A stretch of DNA of 64,000 nt from the NCBI RefSeq assembly GCF_003425985.1, contig NZ_CP022985.1, positions 3,208,001 to 3,272,000 of the forward strand, in the 5' to 3' direction. Source of the DNA: Mariniflexile sp. TRM1-10. GTDB taxonomy: Bacteria > Bacteroidota > Bacteroidia > Flavobacteriales > Flavobacteriaceae. Of this stretch, positions 52,881 through 61,242 are shown piece after piece. Position 1 is the stretch's first letter, and every line of letters begins with the position of its first letter. A model generated the notes under the pieces. It had not been told where the DNA came from. It ran no database searches and saw nothing but the letters and a program-made list of their open reading frames with translations. The position numbers were made by a program, and so were the translations under genes.

Positions 52881-53486
52881 ATGAAACCACTAATAGCCCT
52901 ATTGGTATTTTTAACTTTTTTTACAAGTTGTGCCCAAGAGAAAAAAATGATTAAAGGAGACACCGAGTTTCAGCGCGAACTAAACGCCGAATATAAGGAT
53001 GCCACAACATCGCCTTTAAAAGATAAAGACAGAAAGCATTTTGAAGGTTTAGATTTTTTTAAGTTCGATGCCGCTTATGTCGTTAATGCTAAGTTTGAAA
53101 GATTTCCAAATGAAAAACCTTTTGAAATGAAAACTTCAACGGAAAGACGCCCCATTTATGTAAAGTATGGTGAGCTTTCATTTGAATTAAAAGGAAAACG
53201 TCATAAGCTAAATATCTATCAAAATTTAGGATTAATTGAAAAGGAAGGTTACGAAGATTATTTATTTCTGCCTTTTTCAGATGAAACCAACGGATTGGAA
53301 AGTTATGGTGGCGGTCGTTATATAGATGCCCGAATACCTAAAGGCGATACTATGGAAATTGATTTTAATAAGGCCTACAACCCATATTGTGCTTATAACG
53401 ACAAGTATTCTTGCCCCATTGTACCACGTGAGAATTATTTAAAAACCAGAATAGAAGCAGGGGTAAAGGCTTTTGGGAAGCATTGA
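52881..53486 (+). CDS. DUF1684 family lipoprotein
   Basis: This 201-residue protein has the lipoprotein signal MKPLIALLVFLTFFTSC. DUF1684 is indicated by SPLKDKDRKHFEGLDFFKFD, then the core KLNIYQNLGLIEKEGYEDYLFLPFSDETNGLESYGGGRYID (in part) and a conserved tail IDFNKAYNPYCAYNDKYSCPIVPRENYL with paired Cys. It is a periplasm-facing lipoprotein. Its biochemical role is unknown. It stands alone, with TACTTTTG at 52855-52862 as a possible -7 box. Confidence 0.88.
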   Translation: MKPLIALLVFLTFFTSCAQEKKMIKGDTEFQRELNAEYKDATTSPLKDKDRKHFEGLDFFKFDAAYVVNAKFERFPNEKPFEMKTSTERRPIYVKYGELSFELKGKRHKLNIYQNLGLIEKEGYEDYLFLPFSDETNGLESYGGGRYIDARIPKGDTMEIDFNKAYNPYCAYNDKYSCPIVPRENYLKTRIEAGVKAFGKH

Positions 53487-53738
53487 TTAAATACAAGAAC
53501 CTTTAGACAGTCTCTTAGTTTAGCTTAGAATAGTATGTTTTTATGCTTTGTTATTGGCTATATTATTTATAATCCTTACATTCAGAATGGAATGTAAATA
53601 AGTTTTCAGCATTTTTTTCTAACAATCTAACCTTCTAAAAAAACAAGTAAGATACTTTTACCAAGTAAATATTATTTCTTTTTTATAGGACTGATGGTGC
53701 ATTTGTTTCAAGTTTTTATTTAAGTACAAATAACCCAT

Positions 53739-54779
53739 CTATTCTTCAATATCTTTATCTTTTATAGCAATATAAATTTCGGCAACTAAGTCGGCAGGGT
53801 TTGGTGTACTAGTAGGTTCTGTTAAATAAGTTTCAATCATTGGACCATTTTCGGCCAATTCAAAACCGTTTTTTTGAATATATGCCATAGCGGTTTCCCA
53901 AGCGTCTCTTAAATGGCTGTAATTTCCTTTTAGTGTTGTTTTAACAGCTTTAAAACTATCAAATTTGCCAGTAAGAATATCATCTCCTTCGGCAGTTATA
54001 ACTTGTTCTGTCGTAGGAACGCAACATGAAAATATAACAGCGTTGTTGTCATCGTCCCATTTTAAATAATTTATAAATGGTGTACCAGCTACAGTTATGT
54101 GGTTTTTTAAAGCATAGTTTTCAACTTTAGGAAGCATTTCTTGAATTTTGCTTTCTAATTCGCTTATTTTACAAGAGGCGGTATTGTACAAGTAATAACC
54201 ACCACTATGGTTTGTAATGCCATTGACGGTTATGCTGTATTTTTTCATTTCAGCAACAACAATGCTGTCTAGTTTTTCTAGACTTCGTTCGTAATGTAGG
54301 CCAATTTGTTTTTCCATCCCCCCTGTAAAAACGGTGCGGGCCTTAAAACCAAAAGGTAAATCCTTACTGGAAATTGTCCAAGTAACATTGGTACTGCCAT
54401 TGGCATTTGGTTTAAAATCCCAAATAATTTCAGAAGTAGGAAACTCTGCCATTTGCATCTGCTGTTTAATGTATTTATTGGCAACAGCTTCAATTGTTTT
54501 TATTGTTCCCATACCATCTTTGTCTTCCCAAGTATAGCTTCCTCCAACATCTTTGGTTTGCTTGGGTAGTGTAATCTTCTTGTTAGGATTTGCCTCCACC
54601 CAAGATGACCAATCTTTCCAATTTTTAAAATCAATGACATTGTTATAAATAACAGCAGCAGGTGCCTTTATGGTTCGTGTTCTGCTAACTTCAAAAGTGT
54701 TGGGTTGCACAGAAATGTATATGGAGGTGCCTATAATGGCTATCAATAATAAAAATGCGATGTACTTAAAAGCCTTCAT
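53739..54779 (-). CDS. SRPBCC-family protein with C-terminal GyrI/AraC effector-binding-like domain
   Basis: I place the start at ATG 54779 (346 residues, MKAFKYIAFLLLIAIIGTSI), giving one N-terminal membrane anchor; the longer ORF adds 13 residues before it. An SRPBCC (START-like) domain follows at about 30-170 (SRTRTIKAPAAVIYNNVIDF, WKDWSSWVEANP). The second half (about 185-345: YYLYNTASCKISELESKIQE, LRDAWETAMAYIQKNGFELA, ...IETYLTEPTSTPNPADLVAEIYIAIK) looks like the GyrI-like ligand-binding domain. Both parts bind small hydrophobic ligands elsewhere. It is a single gene of unknown specific function. Confidence 0.85.
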   Translation of the reverse strand: MKAFKYIAFLLLIAIIGTSIYISVQPNTFEVSRTRTIKAPAAVIYNNVIDFKNWKDWSSWVEANPNKKITLPKQTKDVGGSYTWEDKDGMGTIKTIEAVANKYIKQQMQMAEFPTSEIIWDFKPNANGSTNVTWTISSKDLPFGFKARTVFTGGMEKQIGLHYERSLEKLDSIVVAEMKKYSITVNGITNHSGGYYLYNTASCKISELESKIQEMLPKVENYALKNHITVAGTPFINYLKWDDDNNAVIFSCCVPTTEQVITAEGDDILTGKFDSFKAVKTTLKGNYSHLRDAWETAMAYIQKNGFELAENGPMIETYLTEPTSTPNPADLVAEIYIAIKDKDIEE

Positions 54780-54959
54780 TTTACTTTTTTTGAAAAGATA
54801 AGAATCAAAGATAAACAATTTAAAATTCTCGTTAATAAATTATTACATTTGTACTTTAAAAAATAAATATTTAATAATTAAAAAGACTTAAATAAATGTA
54901 ATCAATAATTAAGACGGAATATCTATAACTTTTTTTATAAAAATAACAAATACAAACAA

Positions 54960-56996
54960 ATGAAATTAAAATCAATTCTAGGTTTTGTGCTCATGGGTGC
55001 ACTGGTATTTTCTTGTGGAAATGAAAAATCCAAAGAGAATAAGGAAGAATTAAAAGTAAAAGACACGGCGTTTAATTACCATGTCGATCAGTTTGCCGAT
55101 ATTAAAGTGTTACGCTATCAAATTCCAGGTTGGGAGAATTTAACCTTGAAAGAACAAAAATTGGTGTATTACTTAACGCAGGCAGGTTTGTCTGGACGCG
55201 ATATTATTTGGGATCAAAATTATAAACACAATCTTAAAATTAGAAAGGCTCTAGAAAGTATTTATACTAATTATACAGGTGATAAAACCACTGAAGATTG
55301 GAATGCTTTTGAGGTTTATCTAAAGCGTGTTTGGTTTAGTAATGGCATTCATCACCACTATTCAAAAGATAAAATAAAACCAGGGTTTTCATCGGACTAT
55401 TTAAAACAATTACTAGCCGAAACCCATACGGTTTTAGAGGGTGAAGCTTTTGAGGTTATTTTTAATGATGTTGATGCTAAAAAAGTGAATCAAGCCAAAG
55501 GAGTTGATAATGTAGCGCTTTCGGCAGTTAATTTTTATGGAGATGGTGTTACAAATAAAGATGTTGAAACCTTTTACGCTTCTAAAAAATCGCCAGACCC
55601 AAGCAAGCCATTGTCATTTGGCTTAAACTCGCAATTGATAAAAGAAAACGGTGTGCTAAAAGAGCGCGTTTATAAATCGGGAGGTTTATATGGGGCTGCT
55701 ATTGATGAAATAATTAAATGGTTGGAATTAGCCAAAGGTGTTTCAGAAAACGAGGCACAAGCTAATGCTTTAGGTTTGTTAATCTCTTATTATAAAACAG
55801 GCGATTTACAAACTTGGGACGATTACAATGTAGCGTGGACGGCAGCTACCGAAGGCAATATAGATTATATAAATAGTTTTATTGAAGTGTATAATGACCC
55901 ATTAGGTTACCGAGGATCGTATGAAACTATTGTACAAATTAAGGATTTCGATATGTCTAAAAAAATGGAAGTACTTTCTGAAAACGCCCAATGGTTTGAA
56001 GACAACTCGCCATTAATGGAGGCTCATAAAAAGAAAAATGTGGTAGGCGTCTCCTATAAAACCGTCAATGTGGCTGGTGAAGCAGGGGATGCATCACCAA
56101 GTACACCTATTGGAGTTAATTTACCCAATGCCAACTGGATTCGTGCCGAGGTTGGAAGTAAATCGGTGTCTTTAGGGAACATTGTAGATGCTAGTAATAA
56201 TGCTGGGAGTTCAGACAGGCTGAAGGAATTTGTAAATGATGAAGAGGAATTAGAATTGGAAGATACCTATAGTAAATTAGCCGATAAATTGCATACGGCT
56301 TTACACGAAGTGGTAGGGCATGCATCGGGGCAATTAAATCCAGGCGTTGGAGAAACTAAAGAAACATTAAAGAATTATGCGTCAACCCTTGAAGAAGGTC
56401 GTGCTGATTTGGTAGCTCTCTATTATTTATATGATAGTAAAATTCAAGAATTAGGGTTGACAGACAACTGGGAGAAAACAGGCAAAGCAGCATACAATGA
56501 TTATATTAGAAATGGCCTTTTAATGCAATTAATCCGTTTAAATTTAGGTGATGATGTTGAAGAAGCTCATATGAGAAACCGTCAATGGGTTTCCGCTTGG
56601 GTTTTTGAAAAAGGAAAAGCCAATAATGTGATTGAAAAGATTATTCGCAACGGAAAAACTTATTATAATATAACCGATTATTCAAAATTGCGAGCACTTT
56701 TTGGGGAGTTATTACGCGAAACACAACGTATAAAATCTGAAGGCGATTTTAAAGCTGCCGAGGCTTTAGTGGAAGGTTATGGTGTAAAAGTAGATCAAAA
56801 AATCCACGCCGAAGTATTAGATCGTAATAAGCAATTCAAGTCTGCACCATATACTGGTTATGTGAATCCTATATTGGTTGCAAAAACAAACGAAGCAGGT
56901 GAAATAATTGAGGTTAACGTCATGCAACCACAAACATTCGTAGAACAAATGCTTGATTATAGTAAAAAATATAATTTCTTACCAGAGGTAAACTAA
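54960..56996 (+). CDS. Dipeptidyl-peptidase III-like M49 metallopeptidase, lipoprotein
   Basis: This 678-residue protein has lipobox ALVFSC (Cys at about 19). It contains the unusual M49 zinc motif HEVVGHASGQL near 447 (H-E-x-x-G-H) and the second motif EEGRADLVALYYLYD near 477 (E-E-x-R-A-D), the defining pair of dipeptidyl-peptidase III. Bacteroidota members are often misannotated as dihydrofolate reductase. It should cleave dipeptides from peptide N-termini in the periplasm or at the outer membrane. It is monocistronic and followed by a repeat element. Confidence 0.93.
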   Translation: MKLKSILGFVLMGALVFSCGNEKSKENKEELKVKDTAFNYHVDQFADIKVLRYQIPGWENLTLKEQKLVYYLTQAGLSGRDIIWDQNYKHNLKIRKALESIYTNYTGDKTTEDWNAFEVYLKRVWFSNGIHHHYSKDKIKPGFSSDYLKQLLAETHTVLEGEAFEVIFNDVDAKKVNQAKGVDNVALSAVNFYGDGVTNKDVETFYASKKSPDPSKPLSFGLNSQLIKENGVLKERVYKSGGLYGAAIDEIIKWLELAKGVSENEAQANALGLLISYYKTGDLQTWDDYNVAWTAATEGNIDYINSFIEVYNDPLGYRGSYETIVQIKDFDMSKKMEVLSENAQWFEDNSPLMEAHKKKNVVGVSYKTVNVAGEAGDASPSTPIGVNLPNANWIRAEVGSKSVSLGNIVDASNNAGSSDRLKEFVNDEEELELEDTYSKLADKLHTALHEVVGHASGQLNPGVGETKETLKNYASTLEEGRADLVALYYLYDSKIQELGLTDNWEKTGKAAYNDYIRNGLLMQLIRLNLGDDVEEAHMRNRQWVSAWVFEKGKANNVIEKIIRNGKTYYNITDYSKLRALFGELLRETQRIKSEGDFKAAEALVEGYGVKVDQKIHAEVLDRNKQFKSAPYTGYVNPILVAKTNEAGEIIEVNVMQPQTFVEQMLDYSKKYNFLPEVN

Positions 56997-57157
56997 GAAC
57001 TCATTTAAACTTTTTTGATTGAAGCGAAAATCAGTCATTTTATGCTCGGTTGAAGGCTTTTATGAGTTGCATAGCAGGGCTACGGAAGGAAGAAAAGACA
57101 AAAAGCGAGTGCAAAAGGACGATTTTTTAGCCAATTGTGAAAAGTTTAAAAGAGTTC
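56997..57157. repeat. MITE-like repeat, copy 1 (~160 bp)
   Basis: Its ends are inverted: GAACTC-x-TTTAAACTTTT at the left against AAAAGTTTAAA-x-GAGTTC at the right. The interior has GCATAGCAGGGCTACGG. It begins at the base after the M49 stop codon. Copy 2 lies at 57359-57521 with the same plan, so this is a mobile or amplifying palindromic element. Confidence 0.65.
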
Positions 57158-57191
57158 TAAGACTAATTTTTTAGGATAGCTAATAAAATAT

Positions 57192-57223
57192 AAACAGAAT
57201 CTTGATCAAGGTTCTGTTTTTTT
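57192..57223 (+). terminator. Terminator between the two MITE-like copies
   Basis: AAACAGAAtCTTGATCAAGgTTCTGTTTTTTT forms a hairpin with paired AAACAGAA/TTCTGTTT and a CTTGATCAAG top. It can end plus-strand transcription from the M49 gene. It overlaps the 3' end of the small minus-strand ORF. Confidence 0.75.
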
Positions 57224-57292
57224 ATTGACACTAAACACCAAAAGAATAAGATTTACAACTATAAGAGCACTGATAATAAGAATAATATTCAT
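57206..57292 (-). CDS. 28-residue single-transmembrane peptide
   Basis: ATG at 57290-57292 and TGA at 57206-57208 encode MNIILIISALIVVNLILLVF, then SVNKKTEP: one strongly hydrophobic helix with a short basic tail. The stop codon sits in the terminator hairpin. It lies between the two MITE-like copies. Size and shape are those of small membrane stress proteins or type I toxins, or simply of many small flavobacterial TM peptides. Expression is not proven. Confidence 0.4.
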   Translation of the reverse strand: MNIILIISALIVVNLILLVFSVNKKTEP

Positions 57293-57588
57293 GATTTTAG
57301 TTATGTTAGTTACTTTTTAGATGCACGATTTGAAAAAAGGTTGCGTCAAATTATTAAACTGAAGTGATTTAAATTTTTTGTTTGTAAGCGAAAAATTCGG
57401 CTTTAGCTTCATAATGAAGTCTTTTTTATGTCGCATAGCAGTGCTACGGGACTTAAAAAAGCCAAAATTAGGGAGCAAAATGTGAATTTTGCAGGTAAAA
57501 GAAAAAGTTTAAATAACTTCACTAACTATAAAACATGATAAAAGTGTTTTTTCCTAGTACGAAATATGATTTTTTTAATAAAATTTTA
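57293..57588. repeat. MITE-like repeat copy 2 (57359-57521) and flanking spacer
   Basis: TGAAGT-x-ATTTAAA-x-TTTTT at the left faces AAAAAGTTTAAAT-x-ACTTCA at the right. The interior GCATAGCAGTGCTACGG matches copy 1 in 16 of 17 positions. AAGCGAAAA follows the left end in both. No gene is present in this 296-base gap. Confidence 0.65.
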
Positions 57589-57774
57589 TTACTTAAAAAT
57601 AAACTTGATTGCAGCAATCAATGCTATAAAACTTATAAAGGCAATCAATATCCAAATACTGCCAGCATAAAAGCGTTTATGTAGTTTTAAATCTTTTCGG
57701 TAAGTGTAGCCAATAATGATGGCGAACACAATAAAAAATAAAACACCAAAAATGATTTGACCTTTACTAAACAT
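57589..57774 (-). CDS. Small membrane protein of unknown function
   Basis: ATG 57774 gives 61 residues; a TTG six codons upstream is an alternative. Two transmembrane helices are visible (GQIIFGVLFFIVFAIIIGYT and SIWILIAFISFIALIAAIKF), separated by a basic YRKDLKLHKRF loop. I recognise it only as a common type of small flavobacterial inner-membrane protein. Its start is 82 bases from the divergent pyrophosphohydrolase gene, with a palindrome between them. Confidence 0.7.
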   Translation of the reverse strand: MFSKGQIIFGVLFFIVFAIIIGYTYRKDLKLHKRFYAGSIWILIAFISFIALIAAIKFIFK

Positions 57775-57812
57775 ATGACTAATTTTATGCAAATTTAATC
57801 AATAATGATGAG

Positions 57813-57832
57813 ATTCCCATCTTTACGGGAAT
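57813..57832. repeat. Dispersed palindrome, family A
   Basis: ATTCCCATCTTTACGGGAAT pairs ATTCCC with GGGAAT. It lies in the divergent gap before the MazG-like gene and is the fourth copy in the window. Confidence 0.65.
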
Positions 57833-57855
57833 GACTAAATTAATATTTATTATTT

Positions 57856-58242
57856 ATGAAAAATAAGATTGAAGCAGTAAAAGCATTCCATACGGCATTT
57901 AAAATTGGACACAGAGAAACCCCTAAAGCCGATTTAGGTGCTGATAAAAACAAGTTGCGTTTTAATTTAATGAAGGAAGAAAACGAAGAGTATTTAGAAG
58001 CTGCCAATAATAACGATTTGGTTGAAGTTGCCGATGCCTTGGGCGATATGCTTTACATTTTATGCGGTACCATTATAGAACATGGTATGCAGTATAAAAT
58101 TGAAGAAGTTTTTGACGAAATACAGCGGAGTAACATGAGTAAATTGGGTGCAGACGGACAGCCTATTTATAGAGAAGATGGCAAAGTGTTAAAAGGTCCT
58201 AATTACTTCAAACCTAACATCGCTTCTATTATAGATAAATAA
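57856..58242 (+). CDS. MazG-like nucleoside-triphosphate/phosphoribosyl-ATP pyrophosphohydrolase
   Basis: This 128-residue all-alpha NTP pyrophosphatase has the metal-binding pattern KEENEEYLEAANNNDLVEVADALGDMLYIL (about 40-70; the E-E-x-x-E and E-x-x-D-A-x-x-D sites). RSNMSKLGADGQPIYREDGKV and FKPNI near the end are typical of the MazG-like group related to phage and Bacteroidota proteins. It should hydrolyse non-canonical or excess NTPs to NMP and pyrophosphate. It stands alone, downstream of a palindrome. Confidence 0.9.
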   Translation: MKNKIEAVKAFHTAFKIGHRETPKADLGADKNKLRFNLMKEENEEYLEAANNNDLVEVADALGDMLYILCGTIIEHGMQYKIEEVFDEIQRSNMSKLGADGQPIYREDGKVLKGPNYFKPNIASIIDK

Positions 58243-58545
58243 TTATAAAATCAAACCATTAGTGCCCGATTAAAGAAACAAGGCTTTGCTAAAAGAAAAT
58301 AGACTATAGACTAAATGACAACAAATTGATATTCAAATGTCTATTTGTATGTCTGTTTTAAATAAAAAGTTTCTTGAAAACAGACTAAAGGAGACAGTGC
58401 CTTCGGGGAATTATTTAGATTAATTATTACAAAAAGCAAGGCCACGAATCAGTAGTCTCTTTAAAAAGCATTATCACTGTGTTTGCAGAGAATTGTAAAA
58501 GTTGTATCGGACAACAATGAAATCAAATAGCAAATTTAGGATCAT
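58243..58545. other. Intergenic stretch before the ilvE terminator
   Basis: This ~300-base gap has no gene. At 58400-58423 lies CCTTCGGGGAATTATTTAGATTAA, a copy of the repeat also found at 42981-43002 and (inverted) 49361-49384. TTTCTTGAAA precedes both direct copies. The rest is low-complexity. Confidence 0.5.
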
Positions 58546-58578
58546 AAAAAAAGAGAAGCGCTTGGCTTCTCTTTTTTT
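58546..58578. terminator. Terminator of ilvE (bidirectional shape)
   Basis: AAAAAGAGAAGC pairs with GCTTCTCTTTTT around GCTTG, flanked by A and T runs on both sides. Confidence 0.85.
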
Positions 58579-58597
58579 ACATATTTTAAGTTAAATA

Positions 58598-59665
58598 TTA
58601 ATCAACTTTATAACGCCACCCAAATGGGTCTTCGGCTTTATTGGTTTGGATATCCGTTATGCGTTTCTTTAAATAACTGGCATAGGTTTCATCCAATTCA
58701 GGTAAATCGAAATCCTCGTTTTTATAGCCAAATCCCGATATTGGTGAAATAACGGCTGCAGTACCTGCTCCAAACATTTCTTTTAAAGTTCCGTTTTTAG
58801 CCGCTTCAACAACTTCGTGCACCGATAGTTTTCTTACTTCAACAGCGATTCCTTCAGCTTTGGCGAGTTCAATAATACTCTTTCTGGTAATACCATCTAA
58901 AATACGGTCGCTTGTTGGGCCAGTAATAAGGGTATCGTTTATACGCACAAATATGTTCATAGCACCCGCTTCTTCAATATATTCATGGGTTGTATCATCG
59001 GTCCAAATAACCTGCTGATAGCCTTTTTCAACTGCTAATTGCGTTGGGTAAAACTGTCCTGCATAGTTACCACCGGCTTTAGCAAAACCAACACCTCCAT
59101 TAGCAGAACGTGAATAAGTTTGTTCAATTAAAACTTTTACTTTTCCAGAAAAATAAGCTCCAGAAGGTGCAGTACAAATTAAAAATTTATATTCGTTTGC
59201 AGGCGATGCATGAAACCCGTTTCCAGAGGCAAACACAAACGGACGTATGTACAAAGAACTTCCATCGTTTGTTGGAATCCAATCTTTGTCAACCTCTAAA
59301 AGCGCTTTTAAACCATCCATAAAATAGCTTTCTGGCAATTCTGGAATAGCTAAACGTTTTGACGAAATATTTAATCGTTTAAAATTTTCTAACGGACGAA
59401 ATAACCAGACATCTCCATGAGCGTCTTTATATGCTTTCATACCTTCAAAAACCGATTGCCCATAGTGGAAAATCTTAGCAGAAGGGTCTAAAGTAATGGC
59501 TTGGTAAGGAACCACTTTTGGTGCCTGCCACTTACCATCTTTAAAATTGCACTCAAGCATATGATCAGAAAAAACACTTCCAAAAGCCAAATTATCAAAA
59601 TCTACCTCATTCAGTTTGGTAGTTTTAGCTTTTATAATCTCGATGTCATTGATTATAGGGTTCAT
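58598..59665 (-). CDS. ilvE: Branched-chain amino acid aminotransferase
   Basis: This 355-residue PLP enzyme interconverts Leu, Ile and Val with their 2-keto acids. FHYGQSVFEGMKAYKDAHGDV opens the fold, and RPLENFKRLNISSKRLAIPE and LYIRPFVFASGNGFH follow. The cofactor Lys is in GFAKAGGNYAGQF (near 197). EEAGAMNIFVRIND, GITRKSIIELA and FGAGTAAVISPISGFGYK are further class IV aminotransferase motifs. The long (BCAT type II-like) form is usual in Bacteroidota. It is transcribed toward its own terminator; TAAATTTG (59694-59687, minus strand) is a good -7 box. Confidence 0.95.
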   Translation of the reverse strand: MNPIINDIEIIKAKTTKLNEVDFDNLAFGSVFSDHMLECNFKDGKWQAPKVVPYQAITLDPSAKIFHYGQSVFEGMKAYKDAHGDVWLFRPLENFKRLNISSKRLAIPELPESYFMDGLKALLEVDKDWIPTNDGSSLYIRPFVFASGNGFHASPANEYKFLICTAPSGAYFSGKVKVLIEQTYSRSANGGVGFAKAGGNYAGQFYPTQLAVEKGYQQVIWTDDTTHEYIEEAGAMNIFVRINDTLITGPTSDRILDGITRKSIIELAKAEGIAVEVRKLSVHEVVEAAKNGTLKEMFGAGTAAVISPISGFGYKNEDFDLPELDETYASYLKKRITDIQTNKAEDPFGWRYKVD

Positions 59666-59686
59666 AAATCTTGTTATTTTATGTTA

Positions 59687-59694
59687 CAAATTTA
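59687..59694 (-). promoter_or_regulatory. -7 box of ilvE
   Basis: On the minus strand, TAAATTTG matches TAnnTTTG and lies 21 bases before the ilvE ATG. Confidence 0.45.
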
Positions 59695-59759
59695 AGTAAA
59701 AACGTTTTTAAAAAAGCGGTATATTTACAACAAATCATTCAAAAGTTAAATTTTATTAC

Positions 59760-60224
59760 ATGAAGCCCCTAGTTATTCTCAGTTTTTGTTTGTTTTTGGT
59801 TTATTCATGTAAAGATAAAGATGCATACCAGTCGTTTGGTAAAGAAATCACCGTAGTAGAAACTATGGAGTTATCGGTCATGGCATCGCATTATAAGTCA
59901 TTGCAAGCTGGAGATAGCATACATGCTAAAATAAAAGCAAGAGTGATGGATGTTTGTCAAGCAAAAGGTTGCTGGATGATTTTAAATTTAGAAAATGGCA
60001 ATGAAGTGATGGTGAAATTTAAAGATTACGGATTTTTTGTACCAAAAGACATTGCTGGAAAAGAAGTTATTGTAAATGGAAACGCTTTTGTTAACGAAGT
60101 TTCAGTAGAAGAGCAACGCCATTATGCCGAAGATGCAGGAAAAGCCGCTGGCGACATAGCAAGTATAACCCAACCAAAACGAACATTTTCTTTTGAAGCC
60201 GATGGCGTTTTAATACAACAATAA
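59760..60224 (+). CDS. DUF4920 family lipoprotein
   Basis: This 154-residue protein has signal MKPLVILSFCLFLVYSC with a lipobox Cys at 17. SLQAGDSIHAKIKARVMDVC and QAKGCWMILNL (C-x-x-x-G-C-W), then FFVPKDIAGKEVIVNG and HYAEDAGK are the DUF4920 signature. Paired cysteines and a conserved His suggest metal binding; the role is unknown. mnmD begins three bases after its stop codon, so the two form an operon. Confidence 0.88.
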   Translation: MKPLVILSFCLFLVYSCKDKDAYQSFGKEITVVETMELSVMASHYKSLQAGDSIHAKIKARVMDVCQAKGCWMILNLENGNEVMVKFKDYGFFVPKDIAGKEVIVNGNAFVNEVSVEEQRHYAEDAGKAAGDIASITQPKRTFSFEADGVLIQQ

Positions 60225-60226
60225 GT

Positions 60227-61003
60227 GTGGAAAGAGAAGTCGTTATTACCGCCGATGGTTCATCAACCATTCATTTACCGGAATGGGACGAACAGTACCA
60301 CTCCAAACACGGTGCCATACAAGAGGCCTACCATGTGTTTATAAAACATGGGTTACAGCATTTTTACAATGAAAAAAATACCTCTAATGAAGTCACTTCG
60401 GGAGCAGTCGGGGTTGTTTCAGAATTAAACACGTATGGTTCCCACGAGCGCAGTCGAGAAGTCAATAATAAAATATCTATATTAGAAATAGGTTTCGGTA
60501 CGGGTTTAAACGCTTTTATAACCCTTTTGGAAGCTGAAAAAATAGGTATTGGTATTGATTATGTTGGAGTTGAAGGTTATCCGGTTTTAACCGATGAAAT
60601 GATGCAGCTAAATTACCCCGCTCAATTAAAAGCAGAAGATAAAGAGCCGCTTTTTAAAATGATGCATGAGGTGTCTTGGGAAGAAAAGCATTTGTTTTCA
60701 AATAATTTTTCCCTAACGAAACAAAACCGCTTTTTTTCAGAAATAACCGAAAAAGATTTATACGATCTTATTTATTTTGATGCCTTTGGTGCGCGTGTAC
60801 AACCCGAGTTGTGGACAGAAACCATCTTCAAAAAAATGTATGATGCCTTAAAAGAAAACGGTGTGTTAGTAACCTATGCCGCTAAAGGAAGTGTACGTCG
60901 TGCCATGCAAGCCGTAGGTTTTAAAGTTGAAAAACTCCCTGGCCCACCCGGAAAACGTGAAATGCTTCGAGCAACGAAGCATTCAACGACTCCACTCAAA
61001 TAG
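60227..61003 (+). CDS. mnmD: tRNA mnm5s2U34 biosynthesis methyltransferase MnmD
   Basis: This GTG-started 258-residue protein is the stand-alone methyltransferase (MnmD), completing mnm5s2U in the tRNA wobble base. It opens REVVITADGSSTIHLPEWDE, followed by EAYHVFIKHGLQHFY. SAM motif I is ILEIGFGTGLNAF near 85, and LYDLIYFDAFGARVQPELWT near 183 is the family's DAF motif. Length exceeds the usual ~220-230 residues: an extra stretch at about 52-80 (..NEVTSGAVGVVSELNTYG..SHERSREV) precedes motif I. Its DNA contains GAGCGCAGTCGAGA, a dispersed repeat core. Confidence 0.9.
   Translation: MEREVVITADGSSTIHLPEWDEQYHSKHGAIQEAYHVFIKHGLQHFYNEKNTSNEVTSGAVGVVSELNTYGSHERSREVNNKISILEIGFGTGLNAFITLLEAEKIGIGIDYVGVEGYPVLTDEMMQLNYPAQLKAEDKEPLFKMMHEVSWEEKHLFSNNFSLTKQNRFFSEITEKDLYDLIYFDAFGARVQPELWTETIFKKMYDALKENGVLVTYAAKGSVRRAMQAVGFKVEKLPGPPGKREMLRATKHSTTPLK
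60446..60459 (+). repeat. GAGCGCAGTCGAGA repeat core inside mnmD
   Basis: The same core as in icmF (46491-46504) and at 24131-24143. It is read in frame as part of HERSREV, just before the SAM-binding motif, in a segment that appears to be an insertion. Confidence 0.65.
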
Positions 61004-61035
61004 TTTTTGGAGTTAAATGCTCAGAGCCACAAAAT

Positions 61036-61242
61036 AGTCGCAGTGAACAGTCACAGTGAGCAGTTGCAGTAAGAGTTGCAGTAAGCAGTCGCAGTAAGCA
61101 GTTGCAGTAAGCAGTCGCAGTAAGCAGTCGCAGTAAGCAGTCGCAGTAAGCAGTCGCAGTAAGCAGTTGCAGTGAACGGTTGCAGTAAACAGTCGCAGTA
61201 AGCAGTTGCAGTGAACAGTTGCAGTAAGCAGTTGCAGTGAAC
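61036..61242. repeat. Minisatellite: 16 tandem 13-bp units
   Basis: Unit AGTYGCAGTRARC occurs 16 times with little divergence (variants AGTCGCAGTAAGC, AGTTGCAGTGAAC; unit 3 lacks one base). It lies after mnmD in a 418-base gene-free gap. There are no spacers, so it is not a CRISPR array. Downstream at 61281-61339 lies the CTTCACGTCTCACG repeat also seen at 3695-3750. Confidence 0.9.

Noticed and set aside
54960..56996. Annotation as dihydrofolate reductase, common for such proteins
   Set aside because: HEVVGH and EEGRAD are M49 zinc motifs; no DHFR features are present.
60227..60229. Alternative ATG start for mnmD
   Set aside because: No in-frame ATG precedes the conserved REVVITADGSSTIH opening; GTG three bases after the previous stop is the only sensible start.
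61036..61242. CRISPR array suggested by regular 13-bp repeats
   Set aside because: The units are directly adjacent with no unique spacers, are too short, and there are no cas genes.
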